The notes under the pieces are model-generated. The model searched no databases and was not told the origin of the DNA. It saw only the letters and a program-made list of their open reading frames with translations. Of a stretch of DNA of 64,000 nucleotides, positions 30,003-41,828 are shown piece by piece. Position 1 is the stretch's first letter. Each line of letters begins with the position of its first letter. Source of the stretch: Deinandra increscens subsp. villosa (Eukaryota; Streptophyta; Magnoliopsida; Asterales; Asteraceae); NCBI GenBank assembly GCA_039602395.1, contig JBCNJP010000010.1, forward strand, positions 90,986,000-91,049,999, read 5' to 3'. Position numbers and translations under genes: made by a program.

Positions 30003-30401
30003 GGTAATTGAAATTGTGATTTTTTTGGGAACTGAAAGAAGGAATAGGAAAAGTAGGGTTATTCTATTTCTCATCGTCTATTTATAGGATGAAAATCTCA
30101 AATAGACATAGGAATTCAATTGGCGTGAAACTAAACCACGTAAACGTGGGAAACCGAATTGAGATATATAAAGAATTAATTTTAATTAAATTAATTAATA
30201 ATTATATGCAAATAGGTGATTTGATCGGTTTGTGGTAAGACGTGTGGAGATCGAATTGAAAGGACGTGTAAGCCGACTTGCAGGTTTCTTCATAACCTAG
30301 GTCATGATAGTTATAAAACCTATGAAAGTTCGATGATAAGTACACCTTCTTTTTAGTCTACACTCTACACCATATCTTTTTTTACCGAAAAACTTTATCA
30401 C
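30003..30401. promoter_or_regulatory. Shared upstream region of two divergent ORFs
   Basis: About 400 bp without coding sequence between the two divergent starts. It contains the minus-strand TATA box at 30078-30088 and, before the plus-strand start, a pyrimidine-rich CTTCTTTTTAG tract. Confidence 0.4.
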
Positions 30402-30830
30402 ATGTCGTCTTCTTCATCAATCAATCAGATGTATCTGGAAGAGGAGATGTGCGTTGCCGCCATTACAATGGCAAATATGTATACTCCAGTCCCAAGGATG
30501 CCTGATTATGAGATAATGGAAAAAGTTGAAGCCCTCATGAGGGACCAACTTCGCCGAACAGAGGATATTATCAAGGTGTTGAGAAACAACATCGATCGCC
30601 TGGAAGCAGCTTCTCAGAGCAGAGAGCAGTGGTTGAGGCCAGGGTTGACCACTTCAAGAAAACTTGTGGATTTTTTTTTTTGCAGAACCGTGCTTGAAGT
30701 ATTTGGAGAAGGAGGCTGATTATGATCTAGCAATCAATGTGGAAATGGATCAGATGTTATCCATCATCGAGGGGCTGAACAAAGAAAGGGTGAAGCTGTT
30801 GAAGGAGGTTGCTGGTGATGAAGGTGCGTG
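30402..30830 (+). pseudogene. Small coiled-coil ORF, paralogue of the divergent one
   Basis: It starts MSSSSSINQMYLEEEMCVAAITMANMYT-like and continues with YEIMEKVEALMRDQLRRTED and VLRNNIDRLEAASQSREQ. The original frame is lost near 30630 and, after two small shifts around a run of ten T at 30670-30679, continues as YLEKEADYDLAINVEMD and IIEGLNKERVKLLKEV to a stop at 30830. The VAAIT start segment and final heptads match the divergent ORF at 29650-30002. Function unknown; the heptads suggest a coiled coil. Confidence 0.5.
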
Positions 30831-31289
30831 ATCGAGAAGGGTTGAAGTTTGTTTTGTGTTTTTTGTAAAGTTTTTTGTTGTGTTGATGATGATGGGTTTT
30901 TTGTGAAGTTTTTGGGGGCTGCATGTTGCAGGTTTGTTGATGATGATTAAAGGTCTTTTTTTTGTTGATCATGAACATTTTAATTACTTAATGGACAATG
31001 TAACACATGAAATTGTAATGAATGATAATGTTTAGTGTTTAATGCCTTTTTCGTAATTACTAGTTTGTTATTAGATTATGTTGTGTTTAATTAAGTTTTG
31101 TTAAATACTAAATAGTATTTAGTTTTCATTGTGCTTTGAACAGATTGCAATGAACAGATTGCAATACTAAATAGTACTAAATAGTTGTTAAAAATTAATG
31201 AACAGATTGCAATGAAAATATAAAGTCAACATGACAAATAATAAAATTCATGAACATTTTGCAATGGAAACGTAAAACGATTAAGATGA
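30831..31289. other. CACTA interior, non-coding
   Basis: T-rich downstream region with a small cluster of the word TGAACAGATTGCAA (three copies at 31138-31212) and AAATAGTA words. No gene seen. Confidence 0.45.
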
Positions 31290-32330
31290 TCAGTAATGGA
31301 GGTGAGGCGTGCAATCAGTGACTCTTGTTGAAGTTGAGCGTCTTGAAATGACATCGTGATTAAGTGCTCTCATGTGCCTAATGCAAACAAATATTAGCGT
31401 AAGCTGATGAATTAATTTGGAAAATAAAATACTAGATTGTAAAAATTTTAATGTGGATATGTTTAGGTTTGAAATAGGAAAAATGTAATGATTAAATAAT
31501 GACAAGCATACATACATTTCGTATAACTATACCCCGACAGTCGTCCCGGAAATAGTTGTTCCTGGATTGCTTACGCAACTCTATTGGGTCTAAAGATGGC
31601 AGTATATTATCATTGTCAGGAAGAACCATGGTACTAAATTCCTCATCTTCATAAGAATCTCTATAGTTTTTCATAGGATTTTTGAAGATAATTGACCACC
31701 TCTTCTCAAGTTGGTCTGCAACGTAAAATACTTGCTGGGCTTGTGAAGCCAATATGAAAGGATCATCCTTGTGGCCTAATCTACCAAGATCAACCAATGT
31801 GTAGCCAAGACTATCTTTCTTTACCCCATTCTTATTGTCAACCCAGTCACACTTGAAAAGAGGAATACTTCAAAAATGATAATCGAGTACCCATATTCCT
31901 TGTAAAACGCCGTAATAATAAGTTTGGTCATAGGATACAACCTCTTTAGAAATGTGCATGTCGGTTGCCACTACACTAACCCCACTATTTTGATGAACTT
32001 TACCTTCACGGGATTTTGTACGAAATGTAAATTCATTGATGTCATACACTTCGTATTTCACAACGTTCCTATTTGGTCCATGTGAAATCCACCTTACGGT
32101 TTCTGATATACTATCTCTGGAGACAGCTAACTCGCTCTTAACCTAAAATTATTTACAAAGTTGAGTTTCGGAAAAAACAATAAAATAATAATAAGACGAA
32201 CATTATTTCACAATATGAAAACAGTTCACCTCGTCTCGTAGCCACTGACTAAATGTTTTACTATGCTCCTTCTCTAGCCATCCTTTTCCTTTAGAAATGT
32301 GTGTTTTCTTCCAGATATTTCATGTGCCGA
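31290..32330 (-). pseudogene. CACTA transposase C-terminal part (DUF4216 region)
   Basis: Minus-strand exons carry KGKGWLEKEHSKTFSQWLRDEV (near 32270), then FTFRTKSREGKVHQNSGVSV and YYGVLQGIWVLDY (32061-31870). VDLGRLGHKDDPFILASQAQ and VFYVADQLEKRWSIIFK follow (31797-31690). These are the conserved segments of the DUF4216 portion of plant En/Spm TNP2-type proteins. Splice-like borders (for example near 32160-32230) separate them. The upstream part of the gene lies beyond the Tat insertion at 42614-45192. Confidence 0.8.
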
Positions 32331-32350
32331 CTGTAAAATAAATATTATAT

Positions 32351-32352
<2 letters not shown>

Positions 32353-32394
<42 letters not shown>
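32353..32394. repeat. TA microsatellite at the Tat insertion point
   Basis: A TA run within a transposase intron; the Tat element inserted in it with TSD ATATA. Confidence 0.8.
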
Positions 32395-32398
<4 letters not shown>

Positions 32399-33182
32399 AT
32401 ACCCTGAATTCTGGTTCTATGTTTTTTTACTGATAGTCTCCGACAAGTTAGGATCCATGGATGTTAAACATACAGGGACTGCGTTTTCGGTAGCCAAACC
32501 CAGGATTTCTGCTTATATTTTATTTAATTATTATCCCAGGATGTAGTGTACTCTGAATCTATTTGACTACTCAATCCCAGCATGCACGGGTACCCTGCAT
32601 GCTAGGAAAGCATTACTAATCTTTCTATTTGATTATGTGTGTTTAAGCCAGGAGCGAAAAGGAAGGTAACGGTCATGTGGAGCTTGTCAAAGTCAGAGGC
32701 ACGTGTGGAAGAAGAGACCCGCGGCTAAACTCGGTCAAATAACGGCCGAAAGTGGTTGAAAGAAGATCCCAGGAATCTCGGGATGTTAGTTAGGTTTCCT
32801 ATGTATTTATACGCGGCATAGGACTTAGTTTTTTCACTCTCGATCACTTATATTCACACAACCACATAGCAATCAAGCCGCAAACACTTGTACTCGAAAT
32901 ATTTTACTTAGCAATACATAGGCAACGTGTGTTATCGTTGCCGAAAGGGTTTTTTATGCCGCAAATTCTTGAAGACATTCAAGGATTAAGGGCTTTTCCC
33001 CCTTTCAAATCTCGTTGTTCTTAGTTGCATTAAGGGAAGTGTTCACCCGTGTTTCTATTCATATCGGCCAAACCTTGAATTTCGCTTAATTAATTTGATT
33101 TTGAATAACTTACATCCAGGGCACCATACCTCACAAACGAATTTGGTTACAAGAGTTAGTTAAATAATTTTTAGCCAAAACA
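32395..33182 (+). repeat. Tat 5' LTR
   Basis: TGTTATACCC...AAAACA. A TATA-like TATTTATACG lies near 32805 and a GTACTCG-rich R region follows. It includes CCCAGGATGTAG, one of many CCAGGATG words in this element. Confidence 0.9.
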
Positions 33183-33185
33183 ATT

Positions 33186-33203
33186 TGGCGCCCACCGTGG
33201 GGC
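33186..33203 (+). other. Primer binding site of the Tat element
   Basis: TGGCGCCCACCGTGGGGC, three bases after the LTR end. It is not the tRNA-Met type used by the other elements here; I do not assign the tRNA. Confidence 0.8.
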
Positions 33204-33277
33204 AACTGGTGTCAATCTTTTTCCAAACTTTTGTTAGATTCATTCTTAACTTGATTTTTATAAAAATCTATCAAAAA

Positions 33278-34980
33278 ATGGTAACGCAACCGAGTACTTC
33301 GAATGCAACTACCCCTGCAAGCACCTCTTCTACAACTAGCATTGTCCTACCTCCTCCACCGCCACGAGTTACCGCATCGACAATGACTACTGTGAACCGC
33401 AATACTAGCACGACTGTCAACCAGGGTGTCGCAAAAACGGAATGTAGTGGAGAAATCCCAGTGTTGGTATCCAATGATAAACTCTTTACCATGTTCGCAA
33501 AGGTGCAGCAGTATATGGAGCAACAACAGAAAGTGAACCAGGATGTGTTTGGAAAGGTAGCCAGGTTGAGGTCGGAGATGAACAGGGTGGATCATACGCC
33601 TGTGTCTCCTTTTCAGGCCAGGAGGTTACAATACAGCAGTCCTGGGAACGGATCTAGCCTAGCAGATGACATCCAAATCCTAGATCCAAGGCCTGCATTT
33701 TCTACTGCTTACACTACCTTGGCTGACAAATCCAAGGTGTCTGCATTCAGGGAATCTGCCTCGATCCTGGGGCCACCACTACCCAGGATGCTGGTAATGT
33801 CCATGGAACCCCTAATATCAATGTTTGTACTAACGAATCTATGCAGGATACAGGTTTGAGCCCAGCTGTGGCAAAGGAACTCAAAAAATTAAAGGAGATG
33901 ATCTCGAGTGTTCCTGAGGTGGTTCAGCCTATCCCTAAAGTAGCACCGTCAAGTCATCGGCTCTCAAGATTCACTTCCCCGATATATGACGTAGAAATAC
34001 CCAAGAGGTTTCAAACTCCCAGTATGAAACTATATGATGGCACAACTGATCCGGAAGAACACGTAGCTTAATATATGGAGACAATGGAGGTGATCTACAT
34101 GCCCGCTGATATCAAAGAGGCATGCCTATGTAAGGGTTTCGGGTCAACACTCACAGGTTCAGCCTTGAAGTGGTTGCTCAGTATTCCACCCTATTCCATT
34201 CCATCTTTCTCTCATTTAATTAACTTATTCAATAACCAATTTTCTTGTAGTCGTAGTTTTGAAAAACTGACGAGTGATCTTTACAGGGTTACCCAAAATG
34301 CTAATGAGTCTCTCAGGGATTATCTAAACAGGTTCGGCAAGGAGACCCTGGATATTCCCAATATGGATATGGCTACTGCTGTCCAGGCGTTCAAAATGGG
34401 CTTCAAGAAGGATTCACCCTTCCATCAAGATTTGGTGATAAATCCTTGTCAAAGGCTTGGTGAAGTAAGGCATAGGGCCCTACGATTCATCAGGCTTGAA
34501 GAGGATAAGAAAATATAGGAAAGAGCTGACGTTGTCCCAGGATACGGCTCTTCTAACAGCAAATCGAAACCGGCACATCCAAGGTCCCAGAGGCCTAAAC
34601 CCTATTCCAAACCCGATAATCCAAGGGTCAATAGGGTCGATCAGGGCGAAGACGAGGATGATGAAGAGTATCCTAATTTCATTGAATTTTGTTTTGCTAC
34701 TGATATTGCAGGTGTGATTAATGCTATGCAGGACCTGGGGGACAAAGCAAGGTGGCCCAGAAAGACAGACAAACAAGCGTCCTGGAAAGATAAGTCCAAG
34801 TGGTGTGCATACCATGAAGACTTTGGCCATGTAACTGAGGATTGCATAGCTATGTGGAAGGATATCAGTTATCTGCTGAGCAAAGGCTTCCTGAAGGAAC
34901 TCTTAGGAAGGAAGAAGGAAAAATCCAAGGGCGCTGACCAGTCAACGAAATCCAGGGGCACTGACCAACCCAGGATGTAG
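33278..34980 (+). pseudogene. Tat gag
   Basis: The start MVTQPSTSNATTPAS at 33278 is preferred; an earlier open frame begins inside the PBS. After a frame shift near 33,800 the capsid follows: KLYDGTTDPEEHVA, a TAA stop at 34069-34071, ACLCKGFGSTLTGSALKWL, LINLFNNQFSCSRSFEKL and SLRDYLNRFGKETLDI. A TAG stop occurs near 34517. The C-terminal part has CAYHEDFGHVTEDC, the Cys-His-His-Cys motif that Tat gags carry in place of CCHC knuckles. Gag would form the particle; this copy cannot be made in one piece. Confidence 0.87.
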
Positions 34981-35142
34981 ACAGATCACGCGGGCATCCT
35001 GAACGGGCAACATCTCCATCTCCGGATGCAAAGGTAATTTATTTCTGGTGGATCTGATATATGTGGTACTTCTTATTCTGCAGCTAAAAGTCACGCAAGG
35101 GAAACCAAATCGGACGTACCCAGGAAATCTGTTAAAACCTCA

Positions 35143-35622
35143 GTGCAAGCAGACGTGAAGGATGTTACCTTCGGTGAAGATGACACGTGCAATGTCATGG
35201 ACCCTCACCATGATGGGCTCGTAACTACACTCTACATAGCCAACCATTTCATGAAGAGAATCCTAATTGACGGGGGCAGTTCTGTCAATATTATTCAACT
35301 TGAAACGTTGACCAAGATGGGGATACCCTAGGATGAAGTCATCCCCAAATCCACAGTCCTCGTAGGTTTTAGTGGAGAAACAAAGAATACCCTGGGTGAA
35401 GTGAAACTTCCAGTTTATGTTGAAGGGGTGAATTCGATGCAACACTTTTGTGTCATGGATGCTCCGTCCGGATACAACATTATCCTGGGCAGACCCTGGA
35501 TTCATGACATAAAAGTTGTCCCCTCTACATACCATCAGTGCGTCAAACTACCCACACCTGGGGAGTGGTCACTATCCACAGCGATCAACAGGAAGCAAAA
35601 GACTGCTACACCTCAGCTATGA
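35143..35622 (+). pseudogene. Tat aspartic protease
   Basis: The active-site region is RILIDGGSSVNII, with DGGS instead of DTGS. The second half has a VMDAPSGYNIILGRPWIHD segment. One in-frame stop (TAG near 35329) separates the two. DGGS/DNGS variants are usual in Tat elements, but Gly for Thr may also be decay. Confidence 0.8.
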
Positions 35623-35640
35623 AGATTTCAGCCAAGGCTC

Positions 35641-37020
35641 GTCAAGGATGGAAATTAAAGAAAAAGGCCAAGGACATCCTAGAGGCAAGGGAGCAGGATG
35701 TAAAACAAGTAATCCTAGACCCCTTGCATCCTGGGAAAAAGGTGTCAATTGGCACTAACATCCCTGGCTCTATTAAAAAAGAGTTGGTTAAGTTCCTCAG
35801 ATCCAGAATGTCAACATTTGCATGGAATACTAAAGACATGACAGGTATATCCAAAGATACTAAAACACATAAACTTGGTATTGATCCCTGTTACAGGCCT
35901 GTGAATCAAAATGGGAGGAAATATGCTCCTGAGAAGTATGTGATAATTCAAGAGGAGGTAGATCGTCTATTAAAGAATAATATGATCAGAGAAGTTAAGT
36001 TCCCGAGATGGTTGGCCAACGTGGTGGTAGTGGAAAATAAAATTGGCAAATGGAGGGTCTTTGTAGATTATACAGACCCGAACCGTGCGTGCCCTAAAGA
36101 TCCTTTTCATTTGCCACACATTGACTCCATAGTGGATGCAACGGCAGGTCATGAAATGCTAACATTCATGGATGCCACCTCTGGATTTCAACAAATTCAG
36201 ATGGAACCAAGTGATCAGGATGATATAGCCTTCATCACACCCACAGGTATTTATTGTTATATTGTTTTGCCTTTTAGATTGAAAAATGCAGGGGCAACCT
36301 ACCAAAGATTGGTGAATATGATGTTCAAAGAAAAGCTAGGAGAGAATATGGAGGTATATATAGACGACATGATGGTGAAGTCCTTGAATGTCAGCACCCA
36401 TGTCCAGGATATTAAGGAATCTTTTGATATCTTGGACAAGTATAATATGAAGCTGAACCCAAAAAAGTGTCATTTTGGAGTAGGTGCTGGCAAATTCCTG
36501 GGTTATATGGTGACCAAAAGAGGAATCGAAGCTAGCCCAGAACAAATTCGTGCCATAATGAACCTAAAGTCACCAGAGTCAACCAAGGATGTACAAAGGC
36601 TGATAGGTCGGGTTGCAGCCCTGAATAGATTCACTTCCAAATCCTCAGAGAGATGCCGAGAGTTTTATGATATTCTGAGGAAGAATAAGAAGTTCGAATG
36701 GACGTCCTAGCATGAACAGGCCTTCCAGGACTTGAAACCTTATCTATCCTCAGCACCGCTCCTGATGAAGCCGGATCCAGGGGAGCCTTTATCATTATAC
36801 CTTGCAGTTTCAAGAAACACGTTTGTCTTAAGGAAACCTGAGATGTCAGGAAGGATGGCGAAGTGGTCTCTGGAGTTGAGTGCTTACAACCTGGTGTACG
36901 AAGCAAGAACAGCCATAAAATCACAAGCTCTAGCAGACTTTGTGGCTGATTTCAATAATGATATCCAAGACGAAGCGGATCAGGAATTCCAGAGCCTACA
37001 GCAAGAAGAATTCTCAGGAT
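35641..37020 (+). pseudogene. Tat reverse transcriptase and truncated RNase H
   Basis: RT shows a KEELVKFLRSRMSTFAW segment, YAPEKYVIIQEEVDRLL, KWRVFVDYTDPNRACPKD, FMDATSGFQQIQM and the active site VYIDDMMVKS. PFRLKNAGATYQ has Arg where Gly is almost invariant. The TAG at 36708-36710 ends the frame. The RNase H is internally deleted: LYLAVSRNTFVLRKPEMSG joins its start directly to its end, losing about 65 residues including catalytic ones. The frame closes with ALADFVADF. Confidence 0.87.
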
Positions 37021-37520
37021 GCTAGACCTTTTTCACAGACGGGACTTCCAATGTTAGGGGGATAGGCCTTGGAATCATACTAAAATCGCCACAGGGGGAC
37101 ATGATACCCCAGGCTGTCAGGTGTGGGTTCCAGGCAACTAAAAATGAAGCGGAGTATGAAGCCCTGATCGTCAGCCTACAATTTGCTCTACATCTTAGGA
37201 TCCAGAACATCGAGGTATACGTCGATTCCCTACCTTTAGCTAACCAATTTAATGGAACTTATGTAGTGAAAGGAGAGAAATTGGCTAAGTACCTAGAAGT
37301 CGTGAAGGCTATATCCCAGGATTTTCAAATTTTCGACATTCAGCAAGTGCCCAGGGATAAAAATGCTAAAGCAGATGCACTAGCGAACCTGGGGTCAACA
37401 TTCAAAGCAATGGAGGATACACATATCCCTATAATCCACATACTAAGTCCAGCAATCAACCAACAAGAGAACTTGGGAGACATTGATCCTGGGGGCATGG
37501 TTTTGGCATCCAATACCTAG
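37021..37520 (+). pseudogene. Tat second (archaeal-type) RNase H
   Basis: After a TAG, the frame reads FFTDGTSNVRGIGLGIIL, NEAEYEALIVSLQFAL, VYVDSLPLANQFNG and KNAKADALANLGS. This is the additional RNase H typical of the Tat clade, placed between RNase H and integrase. Catalytic acids (D in FTDG, E in NEAEYE, D in YVDS, D in KADAL) are kept. Downstream at 37517-37600 lies a 27-bp tandem repeat with CCCAGGATGCA. Confidence 0.82.
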
Positions 37521-37598
37521 GATGCACAGTGTCCCGATACCCAGGATGCATAGTGTCCTGATACCCAGGATGCACAACGTCCTAAGTCCCAGGATACG

Positions 37599-38842
37599 TT
37601 GTCATCCTGGACCAGACCTATCGTAGAATACCTACAAAATGGCTCCATCCCAAAAGAAGAAAAAGATACCAGAGCATTCAAAACCAAAATGGCCAGGTAC
37701 GTTCTCATTAAAGGTGAATTATATAGAAAATCTGTGGTAGGAACATACCTAAGATGCTTGGAGAATAAAAAAACTCAGGAAGTACTCAAAGATATCTATG
37801 AAGGCGACTGTGGAAACCACACAGGGGGCAGGTCTCTAATGTCTAAAATCTTAAGAACAGGTTACTTCTGGCCATCCTTGAGAAAGATGCCCCGGATTTT
37901 GCCCTTAAATGTGATGATTTCCATAGACACGCCAACATTCCCCATCAAGCTGCCGAACCCTTCCATCCTATCCATGCATCCTGGCCCTTTATGAAAAGGG
38001 GAATGGATATTGTGGGAAAGCTACCCAAGGCGCCAGGAGGCAAAGTCTTCATGTTAGCTATGACTGATTACTTCTTGAAGTAGATAGAGGCTGAAGCATA
38101 TGTGCAAGTCAGGGAAAAGGAAGTTATTTCATTCATCAGGAGGAATATCATAACTAGATTCGGCATACCCTCTGAAATAGTGTGTGATAATGGGTCTCAA
38201 TTCATTGGCAAGAGGACTACTGGATTATGTGAAAGTTGGGGAATAAAGATGATAACTTCTACACCAGTGCATCCTTAGGCTAATGGCCAGGCAGACTCTA
38301 GTAACAAGATCATCATCAACAATTTGAAGAAAAGACTCAAGGAGAAGAAGGGGAAATGGACAGAGAAACTACCATTAGCATTGTGGGCTGATAGAACAAC
38401 ATCCAAGAATGCTACAGGCCAAACCCCTTTTTCCTTGGTTTTTGGTACGGAAGTAGTCATTCCAATGGAAATGGTTATCCCAACATTCAGGGTCATCAGG
38501 CAGACCCAGGATGCAAATAATGAGTCCCTGGTTGACGATCTTGACACCGTGGATGAACTACGAGAACAAGCTGCTTGGAGAATGGCCGCGTATCAACAAA
38601 GAATATCTAAAACCTACAACAAACATGTAAGAATCAGAAGATTCAGGGTAGGAGACTTGGTTTTAAGGAAGGCATTCCAGAACACGACAAATCCAGGGGA
38701 TGGTAAGTTGGCTCCTAAATGGGAAGGCCCCTACTTAATCGACTCAGAGGCAGGTAAGGGGGCATATTGGCTTTCCAACATGGATGGTGAGTTACTACCA
38801 AGACCGTGGAATGCAATCCATTTGAAAGCTTATTTCATGTAA
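37599..38842 (+). pseudogene. Tat integrase
   Basis: It begins with LIKGELYRKSVVGTYLRCL and the zinc-binding region GNHTGGRSLMSKILRTGYFW. After a frame shift near 37,890 the core continues in another frame: GMDIVGKLPKAPGG, a stop in the FSKW segment, VCDNGSQF, TPVHP plus stop, then NGQADSSNKI. The 38324-38842 frame holds PLALWADRTTSKNATGQTPF, FRVGDLVLRKAF, LAPKWEGPYLI and LKAYFM. Many lesions; non-functional. Confidence 0.87.
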
Positions 38843-40053
38843 GTATAGTACCCAGGATGCTGCATGTCAGGTATGTTTCCTGACTAATGAGTCGATCGAG
38901 GTATTTCTCTTATATTCTTTATTATTATCAAATGCTTTTGCTATATTCTTACTTTACCTGTTTTTATCATTTCCCATGAAAATTACTAACTCCTTTGGTT
39001 GAGATACTTGGATGAAAATAGATAGCTAACCCTGGATGCATGAAGCCAGGGATGTGTTTCTCCTAAGTCAGAGACTGGCCATCTCTCCTCCGTTCAAGGT
39101 ATCTAGTATACCTTCTAAGGTTTGAGAGGATATCACCTCTCCTACGTTTGAGTAATCGCCTGTAGCGCTCGACCCCCGCCTGTAGCGCACGTTAACCCAA
39201 ATATTGGACCCAGGATTATGGGATCGACCTGTTTTGACAGCATGGGCGACAACCTCATGATTTATGGACGTATGAGGGTTCCTTAAGGTTTTTGGTGTTT
39301 TCACACCAACATAAGACATACGAGGCAATACCCTAGTCCGTCGTTCGGCTCGAGGTGGACCCTAGAATTCGCCACTACGGCACCGGGCATGACCCCAGTT
39401 CGCGGGATCGGCACCTGGTTTAACCCCAGGATTTTTGGGCTTGACCCCAGGATTTTTGGGTTTGACACTAGTATGATTGGATCTAGCCCCAGGATTTTTG
39501 GGTTTGACACTAGTATGATTGGATCTAGCCCCAGGATTTTTGGGTATAATCTCATTTGTTAAAATGTATTCCTGATATGTTCAGGAACTATCTAAGTAAC
39601 CATGGCCTAGGATGGCATGACAATGCCAAATCCTAGGATATCGATGTCGGTTAAGCAACAACTTAGGTTGTTACGAAGCAGTCAGAAGCGGAATTACGCT
39701 AAGGACAGAAGAAATTATTTTTTTGCACAAGAAAGAGTTTCACATTCAGGGTTTATCCCATGATGTAAAAGGTATGGATTGATTTCTTAACATTTTTGTG
39801 TATTTGTTTGTGCAGAAGAGTTAAAGATATCATGCAAGCATACAGTTTAAAAGCGTATATTTATAAAGGGTAACCACCCCTTGGTCGGAGCAAACTATCC
39901 GACCACCTCAGGGTGGCTTAAAGACAAAACCACGGGTATTAAACCCGTGGGTGGGGCATTGTAACACCGGGAATCAAACCTCCGGCAACCATACAAAAGA
40001 CATTGTTTAAAAAAGCTTCACAATAAACAAAGAAACAGATAAAAGACCGTGGA
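38843..40053 (+). other. Tat 3' non-coding region with short tandem repeats
   Basis: Between integrase stop and the antisense ORF. At 39419-39545 a unit of about 57 bp, containing CCCCAGGATTTTTGGG and a segment reading CACTAGTATGATTGG, is repeated two to three times. The CACTAGT here is not a transposon end. No plus-strand gene is seen. Confidence 0.6.
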
Positions 40054-41541
40054 TTATTGAACAGTATCCACGGTTGCCGCATCATCGGCGCCTTCACCTC
40101 CTTCTTTCATAGCTTCATCACCAACACCCTTCTCGTCCCCAGCATCCTCGGCCATCGGCTGTCCTTCTCTAGTCCGAGATCTGGATACGCCAGCAAGCAG
40201 GGTCGTCTCAGCACCCTGGGCCTCAGCAGTCTCGTACCCTTGGGGAACTGAACCACCCAGGGCGCGTAACTGCTTGAGCCATAAAGGCATAGTCCAGTTG
40301 GTGCAGGTATGACCCTCATCCTTGGCTTCCTTGGCCATCTTCAGTTTGGTCTGCAACACCGAGATCATGGTCGAGTTCCTGGACGTCTCCACGTACTCCT
40401 TCAGGGTCCTCTCATGCTGGTCCCGAGTTTCCACAGCCTTCTTCTCGTTTTCAAGCAGCAGCTTCTGAACCTTGTCATTATGGGCCTTGGCCCTAGATGT
40501 TTATTTGTTAGCCTGGGTGACCCTGGATATTAGGGTATCGGATTCAGCGGCGCGCCTATCGGCGGCCTCGAGCAGCTCCAGAAGACGGGAGTTAGCCTGC
40601 GAAAGGGTAAATGCAGGATATAAGTTAATTTCGTATCAGACTATGAAATGCAAGAAAAGCGGAAACAACCAGGGGTACTTGATGGGCAACAACCTCAGCA
40701 AATCAGGTACGCACAAAATTAACAAAATGCAGGGTAACTTACAACTTGACATGCTGACGGAAGGTTGCGAGAGGGTTGGATGCTCAAATGATTTGAATGT
40801 GCGCTCAAACCCTGGAATACCCAGATATTTCTGCAAATTGCTCTCAGTTTCTTCTTCCTCATGCCCAATCTCTCTCAAACTCTTAGCTGCAAAGAATAAC
40901 ATTCAAGGTCTATTTATATAATATTAAATAAAAATCTTAACATCTAGTGCAGGTATGACTACCTTCTACAATCCAGGCTTATGGAAGCTGGAAACCACCG
41001 GGAATGCTGGAATACTTGACAAAAAAGAATTTACCCTTCCATTCACCATGTTGGGTAGCATTGGGGACAAGTTGCATGTCTTTTGAAAGGGATTTGAACA
41101 GAAATGACATGAACCATGGGATTTCAGTTCTTAAGCCATGGCTATCTCCGGCAGCCCAATCAGGTGTTCGAAAGAACTGTTCAGGCGATCCAGGGTTCCC
41201 AGGATGCGCCATACAACAGGAAGGGTTTGGGCGAATGAAAGACTTATGGCTTCGAAGAACTCGGCGACAAGACCATAAAAGGGGAAGGATAAACCCATGC
41301 TAAATCGGGTGAAAGGAAAGCAAACCCAGGTCAGAGAGACGAAGTCTGATCTCAACCTAGGGTCGAAAGCCCTAATGATAGCAAAAGGGGGAAGAAGACC
41401 GGAGTTCTTTACCAACGCGATTTCATCGTTGGTGAAGGTGCACCTTTCCTGTTCGGGATGGAGGAGGAATTTCTGATCGAGAAAGTCCTCCACCCCGGCG
41501 AGAGAAACTGTGGGCTCTTGACGGACTCGACGCTTGGTCAT
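40054..41541 (-). pseudogene. Antisense ORF of the Tat element (gypsy-type transposase-like family)
   Basis: The ATG at 41541 opens a frame with a DFLDQKFLLHPEQERCTF segment, FPFTRFSMGLSFPFYGLVAEFF and VVWRILGTLDRLN. This matches the plant family called putative gypsy-type transposon domain, carried antisense at the 3' end of Tat elements. The frame then breaks. Exon-like pieces follow to 40054, the last being a coiled-coil region and an acidic tail (GDEKGVGDEAMKEGGEGADD). Its role in the element is unknown. Antisense position, conserved within the clade, suggests a separate promoter in or near the 3' LTR. Confidence 0.65.
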
Positions 41542-41814
41542 AGTTCGAAAAAGGAAAGAAGGATCTGAGAATAGAAAGTTACCTGGCCGGAATGGGTGAA
41601 AGAGATGATCGGAGCTCGCGAATTCTCGACTTGGGTGAGGTAAAACACTTGAGTAATGAGGTATTTATGGGCAAAAGAAGTTACAGAGGTGAGATGACAT
41701 CAAGGGGTGAGATTGAAACTGAAAAAGCAATTCTTACGGACGAGATCAAACCAAGAACGATGACTCGTCTAAATTTGAAAATTCACAGCTGTAAATCTTA
41801 TCTACAAGCTGCGA

Positions 41815-41828
41815 ATTTTGGGGGCAAT
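41815..41828 (+). other. Tat polypurine tract
   Basis: TTTTGGGGGCAAT directly before the 3' LTR. Confidence 0.7.

Noticed and set aside
39465..39530. CACTAGTATGATTGG words as CACTA transposon ends
   Set aside because: They are part of a tandem unit inside the Tat 3' region, with no subterminal repeats or partner.
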